Source of the DNA: Acidobacteriota bacterium
GTDB taxonomy: Bacteria; Acidobacteriota; Vicinamibacteria; Vicinamibacterales; 2-12-FULL-66-21
Length of the DNA: 6,233 nt
Reading direction: 5' to 3'
NCBI GenBank assembly: GCA_013817065.1
Contig: JACDDJ010000148.1
Span: 2,653-8,885 of the forward strand
The notes under the pieces are model-generated. The model was given only the letters and a program-made list of their open reading frames with translations, was not told the DNA's origin and did not search any database. This document shows, in pieces, positions 1 through 4,986 of the stretch. Every line of letters starts with the position of its first letter. Position 1 is the first letter of the stretch. Position numbers and translations under genes: made by a program.

Positions 1-542
1 CCTCCAAACACCATGATTTGGGGTTCGCGCTGCGGACCTTGCCGAATCGCCAGGTCCAGCGCCATGAGAACCCCCACGACCGGATCGATCTTTTCGTGGC
101 CGCGGATCTTCGACGGTTTCGCGTCACCGTTCGAATCGATGTCCACCACCAGGTGGTCGATCGCCCAGCGGAGCACCGGGTTGCCGCCGTGATGCAGCCG
201 CCCGTCCTTCACCAGCCGTTCAAGCTCACGCATCGGCGCCGCATACGCCGCATGGGTCTGGGACATCTCGCGGACATCGAGCCCGCGCTCCTTCAGGTTC
301 GTCGCGACCTGGACGCCCTGAAACCGCGCATCGATGTGCACCGCACGGATCGGTAGCCGGCGCGCGAGCGCTGCCAGGTCAGTCTCGAGGAAACGATAGT
401 CAACGATTTCTCCCGGCGTGAGCGTCAACCAGCCGCCGGCCTGAAACTGTCGATACAGGTCCGCGTGGCGATGTTTCTCCAGCGCGGACTCTGGCAGGTA
501 ACACTTCAGATGCACGTCCCATGTCCGCGTTCTCACGACAGG
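1..542 (-). pseudogene. terL: Terminase large subunit, nuclease C-terminal part in shifted frame
   Basis: This stretch holds the remainder of the large terminase, one frame over from the ATPase part. Reading the minus strand from about 542 gives TWDVHLKCYLPESALEK, then a region with VHIDARFQG, NPVLRWAIDH, and HEKIDPVVGVLMALDLA near the left edge. The last two match the conserved end of HK97-type terminases, where the KID aspartate is one of the nuclease metal ligands. The two frames join if one base is skipped between about 519 and 549, for instance in the CCC run at 541-543. The joined protein would have about 534 residues before the window ends, close to family length, so only a short tail is missing. 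No start codon with a ribosome binding site serves this part, so on its own it is probably not translated. Confidence 0.85.
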
Positions 543-1605
543 GCATGAGGAGCGCTGCGACCGTGAGGTCATCGACGCTCGCGACGTCGATGCCGACGTA
601 TCCCGTCCGGCCCGGCAGATCCGCGTCGGTCGTGGGGTGCCCTATGCTGGCATCCCATAGGTGGAGGTCGATGAACCGGTTCTCCTGACCGACCCATTGA
701 TTGAGAAAAAATGTCCTGAAGGCGTTCTGCCGGGAGGGCATCGCCTCGGCCTGGCGAAACTCGTCTTCCAGATACTGCATCGAGAGGAACGGAGCCGGGC
801 CACTCAGCGCGGGGTTCGCCTTCCGCCACACGTCGCGGTCCGTCCAGTCGTCTTTTTCTGAGGCGCCGAAGTGCACAGACAGAAAACTCGGATCATCGCG
901 CACCCCCGACCGGATCTCCGCGGCATAGGTATGCAGTTCGTAGCAGATCGAGTCCTTGGCAAACCCCGCACTCGAGATCAGCACAGTCAACGGCGTGGTC
1001 CGCGCACCCATCGCGGTCGTGGCACCGATAAAAAATTCACGCTCCTTGCGCGTCGAAAATGTGTGCAACTCATCGAGCACGAGCCCGGATGGATTGCGAC
1101 CATGGATCCCCTTCTCGTCGGCAGATAGCACTTTGAGCACCGATCCCGTTTCCGGGTACTCGATCGAGTCTCTGTAGATGATCGGACGGAAGGCTTGGAG
1201 GATCTCCGGGCTCCCCTCGACCAGACGTTTGGCTTCACCGAACACCACGCGCGCCTGATCGACGTCGGATGCGAGGCACAGCACTTCGGCCCCTGGCTCA
1301 TTGTCGAGAAACAACAACACCAAGGCGATACCGGCGGCCAGCGAGCTCTTACCGTTCTTGCGGGGGAGTTCGATGAAGGCCGTCCGGTATTGACGACGGC
1401 CATCGGGCAGTAGTGTGCCGAACAGGGGCCGAACGATGTCCCGCGCCTGCCACGGCGCCAGCCGGAACGGCCGACCGGCGACTCCACCTCGGGAGTGGTA
1501 CAACGCCCCCCCGAAAAAACGCTCGACTTCGCGCGCCCGTATACTTCCGAGCGATGATCCTGAGGAGTTACGCCCGCCCGCCTTCGTGTTGGTGAGGGTC
1601 GCCAC
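400..1605 (-). CDS. terL: Phage terminase large subunit, ATPase part (frameshifted)
   Basis: This is the motor of DNA packaging: it hydrolyses ATP to drive phage DNA into the prohead and cuts the concatemer. Visible motifs, in order, are a substrate-entry region (about residues 25-70), a Walker A variant PRKNGKS (81-87), Walker B GLVLDE (174-179), a coupling motif TVLISSAG (207-214), and the start of the RNase H-like nuclease domain with VGID (337-340) and DD (345-346). The family is the HK97-like Phage_Terminase group, usually around 500-560 residues. The GTG start at 1605 is chosen because GGAGGG sits 8 bases upstream; it overlaps the small terminase by 38 bases. After about residue 354 the frame loses family character (the last ~45 residues are nonsense) and the true C-terminus continues in another frame from about 542 down to the window edge. 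Identity is seen directly from the motifs; the frameshift is clear, its cause is not. Confidence 0.93.
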   Translation of the reverse strand: MATLTNTKAGGRNSSGSSLGSIRAREVERFFGGALYHSRGGVAGRPFRLAPWQARDIVRPLFGTLLPDGRRQYRTAFIELPRKNGKSSLAAGIALVLLFLDNEPGAEVLCLASDVDQARVVFGEAKRLVEGSPEILQAFRPIIYRDSIEYPETGSVLKVLSADEKGIHGRNPSGLVLDELHTFSTRKEREFFIGATTAMGARTTPLTVLISSAGFAKDSICYELHTYAAEIRSGVRDDPSFLSVHFGASEKDDWTDRDVWRKANPALSGPAPFLSMQYLEDEFRQAEAMPSRQNAFRTFFLNQWVGQENRFIDLHLWDASIGHPTTDADLPGRTGYVGIDVASVDDLTVAALLMPCRENADMGRASEVLPARVRAGETSPRGPVSTVSGRRLVDAHAGRNR

Positions 1606-1924
1606 TAGACGAGCCCTCCGGACGCTTCGTCGCTGACGCGACTGTCAGCCCCATCTCGCTGAGCCAGCGCCGACAAGCGTCGAGCCGATTCAGCCCGGCG
1701 TCGTCCTCGAGCGATTGCACTAGCCGACAAGCGATCCGTAGCGGATGCCGGAAGACTCTGTGGGAGCGCCCAACCGCGGTCAGGTGTGCGACCGCATCCA
1801 GCCACAGCTCGCGCCCTGGCCCCTGCAGGTCTGCCGGACAGTCGCCCAGCGTTCCCACTGGGATCTCCGACGCCGGCGGTGACCCCACACGCGCCGCCTT
1901 TCCACGTTTCGGACCTCTCTGCAC
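1568..1924 (-). CDS. terS: Phage terminase small subunit, P27 family-like
   Basis: The protein would recognise the phage packaging site and load the large subunit on DNA. It has 118 residues, within the usual range for P27-type small terminases. The basic N-terminus (MQRGPKRGKA), the central helical stretch with GRELWLDAVAHL (37-48), and the C-terminal MGLTVASATKRP (91-102) correspond to the P27 pattern ending in a GLTPSSR-like motif. It sits directly upstream of the large terminase and overlaps it by 38 bases, the normal arrangement. A GTG start at 1924 is preferred because GGGAGG lies 5 bases before it; a TTG at 1951 would add nine residues without a better site. Between this start and the HNH stop lie 105 bases with no convincing gene, including a run of seven C at 2010-2016. 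The family call rests on context plus a weak motif. Confidence 0.75.
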   Translation of the reverse strand: MQRGPKRGKAARVGSPPASEIPVGTLGDCPADLQGPGRELWLDAVAHLTAVGRSHRVFRHPLRIACRLVQSLEDDAGLNRLDACRRWLSEMGLTVASATKRPEGSSSGDPHQHEGGRA

Positions 1925-2029
1925 GGACTCCTCCCATTCCCCGACAGCCAATAATTCGTGAGTAAGACCGGGACGCTTCGGATGGACGCCCCCGCCAAAG
2001 TCTCGAGCACCCCCCCGGCGTCTGCGTCG

Positions 2030-2356
2030 TCACTCGCCTCGCCTCGTGCGCACTGAATGGCATCGGCCGCAGATTCCGACCAGGTTCTCGCGCTGCCAGA
2101 ACAGGTGCAGGTCACCGCGATGTGCACGTCGATGGTGCATCTGTGATGCGAGGCGGCCGCAGGAATCCGCACAGAAGGGATCCGCTGTGAGCACCGACTC
2201 GCGCAGCCGAGCCCAGCGGACGGTGCGATAGAGGTGGTGCAGGCTGGCGCTGTCGGTGGTGCCCTGGCCATTGCGATGGTCGGCACAGTAGGAACGGGCG
2301 ACCGCGGCATTGAGACAGGTCTGAACACGACAGGTGCGGGCAATCCTTGTCGGCAT
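2030..2356 (-). CDS. Phage HNH endonuclease
   Basis: A small zinc-containing nuclease of 108 residues. The N-terminus carries a C-x4-C-x9-C-x2-H cluster (C9, C14, C24, H27); then comes LYRTVRWARLRESVLTADP (42-60), a segment found in many phage HNH proteins. The nuclease core has C62 and C66, MHHRRAH (73-79), ENL with N91, and CGRCH (96-100), giving the His-Asn-His set and a four-cysteine zinc site. In HK97 and related cos phages an HNH protein encoded beside the terminase is needed for DNA cutting during packaging, and this position fits that role. The ATG at 2356 shares one base with the upstream stop codon (TGATG) and has GTGAGG 7 bases before it; an in-frame GTG one codon earlier is also possible. 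Transcribed with the genes on both sides. Confidence 0.9.
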   Translation of the reverse strand: MPTRIARTCRVQTCLNAAVARSYCADHRNGQGTTDSASLHHLYRTVRWARLRESVLTADPFCADSCGRLASQMHHRRAHRGDLHLFWQRENLVGICGRCHSVRTRRGE

Positions 2357-2781
2357 CACTGAGCCTCACCACCGGCCGACGCAGCGAGCTGTGCGCCGAC
2401 GTAACCGCCAACATCCGCACTGTGACGTTGTTGGCGGTTACGTCCTTCCGACGTCAGTGACGCGTATTTGGTGGCCCGGCCGTTAGATGGATACACCCCG
2501 CGCACCGCGAGGTCGCCGCCGCGGCACAGGATTAGTCCTTGGCGGTGCAGCCCGCGTAACGCGCGAGACAGCGCGGCGCGCTCGCAGGCCATGTCACGAA
2601 GCAGGATCCAGACAGGAACGATTTCGCCCCTTTTAAACCACTGCACGTCTCCTTCGTCGGCATAGTTGCCGAGTGCGTAGCGGCTTCCACTGTGCCAGGT
2701 CCACTGAAGGTCACCGAATTGGTGATAGCTGGCGAGCACATCGAGGACGCGCGTCTGAAACGTTCCCGGACCGCGGCTCAT
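2356..2781 (-). CDS. Winged-helix-like DNA-binding protein, function unknown
   Basis: A 141-residue protein that I cannot assign to a named family. The middle part, RVLDVLASYHQFG (11-23), PVWILLRDMACERAALSRALRGLHRQGLI (residues 56-84) and KYASLTSEGR (105-114), has the layout of a winged helix: helices, a likely recognition helix (about 68-81), then a short strand hairpin ending in an LTxxGR turn as in MarR-like proteins. The last ~30 residues are low in complexity and are partly encoded by a large inverted repeat. It lies between the replication initiator candidate and the HNH gene, 28 bases after the former, so it may act in replication or in control of the late genes. The start is ATG at 2781, with AAAGGCGGG just upstream. 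DNA binding is inferred from sequence pattern only. Confidence 0.7.
   Translation of the reverse strand: MSRGPGTFQTRVLDVLASYHQFGDLQWTWHSGSRYALGNYADEGDVQWFKRGEIVPVWILLRDMACERAALSRALRGLHRQGLILCRGGDLAVRGVYPSNGRATKYASLTSEGRNRQQRHSADVGGYVGAQLAASAGGEAQ
2398..2444. repeat. Perfect 16-base inverted repeat with 15-base loop
   Basis: Left arm GACGTAACCGCCAACA at 2398-2413 is exactly complementary to the right arm at 2429-2444 (TGTTGGCGGTTACGTC), with a loop of 15 bases (2414-2428). It lies inside the 3' end of the winged-helix-like gene (residues about 113-128). No run of T follows on either strand, so it does not look like an ordinary intrinsic terminator. It could be a protein-binding site, a single-strand hairpin used in replication, or a mRNA stability or processing element between replication and packaging genes. 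Confidence 0.85.
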
Positions 2782-2809
2782 GACGCCCGCCTTTCGACTG
2801 ATACCGAAG

Positions 2810-3358
2810 TCATCGGCCCTCCGCTGCGAGGATGGCGTCGGCCCGTGCCCACTCTTCTTGGTCTTTGCGGGAGACGGGCGGAAGCCCGTTCTCCCTGTAT
2901 TTATCTTTCGTTACCGAAACGGTAACAGGGTCCGGCGCAAGTGCCATGCCTGCAACAGTTACAAGGGTCGCCATCGGCGAAAGGGCGTTACCGTTTCGGT
3001 AACAGGGTGTGTCCCTTTTGGTAACAGGGGGTGTTACCGATTCAGTAACAGGGGTGTTACCGTTTCGGTAACGGGGTATTTGCCGTGTGGAAATGGCGCC
3101 GGCGGCGCGCAGTTCATCGAGAGCCACGGTGATGCTGCGCAGCGACCCGCCACCCAGTTCCTTGCGCAACTTGCGCGTCGACGCCAGCCACTGACCCCGC
3201 GCGACGGCGACGCGCTGCCCATCGCTCAGCATGAGGCTACAGGGGGAGTGCTGCGCCTTCATCGCCAGCACCATCCACAAACGCAGGGCGCCGGCGCTGA
3301 CGTCCCATAGCGGGCTGCTTCGGAACCGATCCGAGACCTGGATGCCATAGTCACCCAC
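2810..3358 (-). CDS. Winged-helix phage replication initiator candidate (lambda O-like role)
   Basis: A protein of 182 residues. Residues about 8-95 form a winged-helix domain typical of phage replication proteins: VSDRFRSSPLWDV, ALRLWMVLAMKA, then RGQWLASTRKLRKELGGGSL and SITVALDELRAAGAI, with the recognition helix around 72-86. Residues 96-151 are unlike a folded domain: they are the translation of the palindromic repeats and give YRNGN, VTESVT and VTVSVT motifs. A charged tail (SRKDQEEWARADAILAAEGR) follows and could contact a helicase. The gene directly follows a DnaB-like helicase and overlaps it by 8 bases. The GTG at 3358 is preferred because GAGG lies 6 bases upstream; a TTG at 3379 would add seven residues. 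The role in starting replication is inferred from domain type, neighbour and iterons; the alternative is a regulatory DNA-binding protein. Confidence 0.75.
   Translation of the reverse strand: MGDYGIQVSDRFRSSPLWDVSAGALRLWMVLAMKAQHSPCSLMLSDGQRVAVARGQWLASTRKLRKELGGGSLRSITVALDELRAAGAISTRQIPRYRNGNTPVTESVTPPVTKRDTPCYRNGNALSPMATLVTVAGMALAPDPVTVSVTKDKYRENGLPPVSRKDQEEWARADAILAAEGR
2910..3072. repeat. Palindromic iteron array, putative phage replication origin
   Basis: Seventeen-base palindromes, GTTACCG-TTT-CGGTAAC, occur as perfect copies at 2910-2926 (spacer AAA in plus orientation), 2987-3003 and 3056-3072, a near-perfect copy at 3033-3049 (GTTACCGATTCAGTAAC) and a degenerate copy at 3009-3025 (13 of 17 match). 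The four right-hand copies start 22, 24 and 23 bases apart, about two helical turns; the fifth is 77 bases away. Most copies are followed on the plus strand by AGGG or GGGG. A lone GTTAC half-site is at 2958-2962. An AT-rich patch (2897-2908) touches the outer copy and could be where strands open. All lie inside the initiator gene. Repeats are seen directly; origin function is inferred by analogy with lambda, where O binds dyad iterons inside gene O. Confidence 0.8.
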
Positions 3359-4319
3359 GGTGCTCCTCAACTTCGGCAAGCCTCAGCGACACGGTGTCGA
3401 ACGACAATGTCACCGGGACCGTTGGTCCGCGGCGGTTCTTCGCGAGTTTGGCCTTGAGGAACGGGCGACCCTGCCCGGGGATGTTCACGATCTGGCCGAG
3501 CGTGATCACGAAGTCGGCGTTCTCCTCAAAGGCGCCGGAGTCGCGTGCACTCTCCAGCGGGACGGGTTCATCCTCTTGCTTGCCCGCTCGATTCGCCTGG
3601 ACGAGCAGGATCACGAGCGTGTTCAGCCGTCGGGCCAGCTGCTTGGCTTCTATCGCACTGGCTGTTGCTCTCTCATAGGCCGACGCCGACCGGCCCTGGC
3701 TCCGCAGCAAGCCCGCGTGGTCGATCACGATGGCATCCAGCGGCGTCGGTGCCAGTTGACGCTGCAGGGCCTCAGCCTCGTCCACGATCGTGTCGAGGGT
3801 GACGGCCCCGCGGTCCAAAAAAAAGAGGTTCTGGTAGCGCTGACAGAACGCTTCGACGTCGAGCGAGTCGGCTATGACTTGCTGCTCGATCCGTTCCTCT
3901 GAACAGCGGAAGTGGCCGCGAAGTGCGCGGGCAATCAGTTGCGGCGTCGGCATCTCGAGGTTCACGCCAAGGACTGCGGACGCCGGCCGCTGACCGAGGA
4001 TGTGATCGGTGATGCCGCTGGCGAGCATGGTCTTCCCGCTGCCGGTCCGGGCCAGGACGATGACCAATTCACCAGCCTGGAATCCGCGGGTGGCTCGATC
4101 GATGCGAGAGATGCCCACTGTCAGGCGCGGTAAGTGCCGCTCGCGCAGCACGCCATCGCGGTAGCGGCCGAGAGCCTCGGCGATACCGATCACATCGGCC
4201 TGAGGTGGCTCCGGTGCGGGCAGCGGCTTTGGGCCGCCACGATCCACCGGGTTGTCGGGCCAGGACCACCGGAGGTCGCTTTCATCGAGGGCCTGTAAGG
4301 TCGAGAGCACGTCAGCCAT
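3351..4319 (-). CDS. DnaB-like replicative helicase, RecA-fold ATPase domain only
   Basis: A 322-residue ATPase that should unwind DNA at the phage origin, or assist the host helicase. The RecA-type core spans about 65-318: GISRIDRATRGFQAGEL (69-85), Walker A ARTGSGKT (90-97), NLEMP with E122 as the likely catalytic glutamate, Walker B AIVIDHAGLL (196-205), LVQANR (239-244) corresponding to the DnaB SQLNR motif, RDSGAFEENADFVI (259-272) and KNRRGPT (294-300) near the arginine-finger region. The DnaB N-terminal domain is missing; a proline-rich leader of ~60 residues takes its place, so it resembles short phage or plasmid helicases of the RepA/DnaB superfamily. The ATG at 4319 shares one base with the upstream stop (TGATG), and no strong ribosome binding site is seen, which suggests translational coupling. 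RadA-like function is less likely because no zinc finger is present. Confidence 0.88.
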   Translation of the reverse strand: MADVLSTLQALDESDLRWSWPDNPVDRGGPKPLPAPEPPQADVIGIAEALGRYRDGVLRERHLPRLTVGISRIDRATRGFQAGELVIVLARTGSGKTMLASGITDHILGQRPASAVLGVNLEMPTPQLIARALRGHFRCSEERIEQQVIADSLDVEAFCQRYQNLFFLDRGAVTLDTIVDEAEALQRQLAPTPLDAIVIDHAGLLRSQGRSASAYERATASAIEAKQLARRLNTLVILLVQANRAGKQEDEPVPLESARDSGAFEENADFVITLGQIVNIPGQGRPFLKAKLAKNRRGPTVPVTLSFDTVSLRLAEVEEHRG

Positions 4320-4606
4320 CAGGCCGCTCGCGACCCTTCGCGTTTCGATACCTGAGACATTCGCTGCCGCGATTTCCTGTCTTCGAAGATCCAGTGATCG
4401 ATGAGGGCGCGCAACTTGTCGCGCTCATTGATGGTGTGACGGAGCGCGTCGAGTGCTGACTGCACCATCGTGCGGTAGGACTCTCGTTCGGCTTCAACCT
4501 CGCGGACGCGATCCTCAAGTCCCAAGATCTCGAGGGCGGCGCCTTCAGCGGCGAGGTGGTGCCAGAGTTCACGTCGTGGGGTTTCGGTTACAATCTGCTT
4601 GTTCAT
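4319..4606 (-). CDS. Small coiled-coil protein of unknown function
   Basis: A 95-residue charged protein with no recognised family. Residues about 25-75 (LEILGLEDRVREVEAERE... and ...INERDKLRALIDHWIFEDR) show a heptad-like spacing of hydrophobic residues and are likely a coiled coil; the C-terminus is basic (RKSRQRMSQVSKREGSR). No cysteine, signal peptide or membrane segment is present. It is the gene just before the helicase, with one shared base at the stop/start, so an accessory role in replication (for example helicase loading or binding) is possible but is only a guess from position. The ATG at 4606 is preferred because GAGG lies 5 bases before it; the upstream ATG at 4624 abuts a hairpin and lacks a clear site. 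Confidence 0.7.
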   Translation of the reverse strand: MNKQIVTETPRRELWHHLAAEGAALEILGLEDRVREVEAERESYRTMVQSALDALRHTINERDKLRALIDHWIFEDRKSRQRMSQVSKREGSRAA

Positions 4607-4625
4607 CGTGTCCTCGATGAGCATC

Positions 4626-4659
4626 CGCCCCGTTTCCGAGTGCTACCTCGGGCGGGGCG
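4626..4659. other. G+C-rich hairpin between excisionase-like and coiled-coil genes
   Basis: Arms CGCCCCG (4626-4632) and CGGGGCG (4653-4659) enclose a second stem CCGAG (4636-4640) with CTCGG (4647-4651) and a six-base loop. A further stem, CGTCGC (4658-4663) with GCGACG (4672-4677), follows at once and covers the stop codon of the excisionase-like gene. On the minus strand no T run follows, so it is not a classic terminator for the leftward operon. It may lower read-through, or shape translation of the next gene by covering its first ATG. Confidence 0.5.
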
Positions 4660-4667
4660 TCGCCGTT

Positions 4668-4856
4668 TTAAGCGACGTTCCTGTCCGCGAGTTGCTGACT
4701 GATCCACTCGCGTAGAGCGCCAGCGGGAATACGCACGGAACTCCCGACCTTAATGGATGGAATTTGCCCCGATGAAATGAGTTCGTACGTCTTGGCGCGG
4801 CTGACCCGTAGCTGGTCGGCCGCCTCCTGAGGCTTGAGGAGTAGTGTTTCTGCCAT
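4668..4856 (-). CDS. Excisionase-like HTH protein (HTH_17/AlpA type)
   Basis: A 62-residue MerR-like helix-turn-helix protein of the excisionase-family DNA-binding domain. Nearly the whole chain is the domain: LLLKPQEAADQLRVSRAKTYELISSGQIPSIKVGSSVRIPAGALREWI, with first helix about 9-16, recognition helix about 19-28, and the wing IPSIKVGSSVRIP (32-44). Such proteins bend DNA at attachment sites to favour excision, or act as small transcription regulators. It heads the leftward operon and is divergent from the integrase gene pair, so excision would be expressed along with replication. The ATG at 4856 has GGAGGG ten bases upstream, a rather long spacing. The family is certain; whether it works as excisionase or as transcription activator is not decided by sequence. 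Confidence 0.88.
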   Translation of the reverse strand: MAETLLLKPQEAADQLRVSRAKTYELISSGQIPSIKVGSSVRIPAGALREWISQQLADRNVA

Positions 4857-4986
4857 TGGTGTTAATCCCTCCAGAGCGTGTCGAAGTGCTCTCTTCTGCT
4901 AAAGAGTAAGCGCGATAGACAACGCCGTCTAGGTGTGTTAGCGTTGCACCGTTGGATAGCGTTGGGCGCTTAGGTTGGAGGTGTGG
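4857..4986. promoter_or_regulatory. Divergent control region with repeated GCGTTG motifs
   Basis: This 130-base gap separates the leftward operon from the rightward integrase pair and must hold both promoters. TAGCGTTG occurs twice in direct orientation (4939-4946, 4957-4964; 18 bases apart) and CAACGC (4920-4925) is the inverted form of GCGTTG. A weak rightward promoter is TAGACA (4916-4921), a 17-base gap and TAGCGT (4939-4944), so the first motif would cover its -10 box. A weak leftward one is TAGACG (4931-4926), a 17-base gap and TACTCT (4908-4903). A small inverted repeat CTCTT/AAGAG is at 4891-4906. GGAGG (4977-4981) serves the gene at 4987. Motifs are seen; promoter and operator roles are inferred and host sigma preferences are unknown. 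Confidence 0.45.

Noticed and set aside
18..356. Plus-strand open frame of 112 codons
   Set aside because: It lies opposite the well-conserved C-terminal part of the large terminase and its translation resembles nothing; it is a shadow of high G+C coding DNA.
519..549. Programmed ribosomal frameshift in the terminase
   Set aside because: No slippery heptamer is visible, and programmed shifts are not typical of large terminase genes; mutation or sequence error is simpler.
1605..2063. Minus-strand open frame of 152 codons over the small terminase
   Set aside because: It crosses the end of the HNH gene and the small terminase in another frame, and its composition (Arg- and Ser-rich) is that of a shadow frame; the P27-like frame has the better start and position.
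2398..2444. Intrinsic terminator
   Set aside because: No T run follows the stem on either strand, and the reading frame continues through it.
2910..3072. CRISPR-like repeated units
   Set aside because: Units are 17-base palindromes with spacers of only 5-7 bases or 60 bases, one is degenerate, and all lie inside an open gene; no cas gene is present.
3271..3279. DnaA-box-like CCATCCACA near the iterons
   Set aside because: It matches TTATCCACA at only seven of nine bases, is a single copy and lies within the conserved winged-helix coding sequence.
3360..3902. Plus-strand open frame of 180 codons opposite the helicase
   Set aside because: The minus strand carries all helicase motifs; the plus translation has no recognisable pattern.
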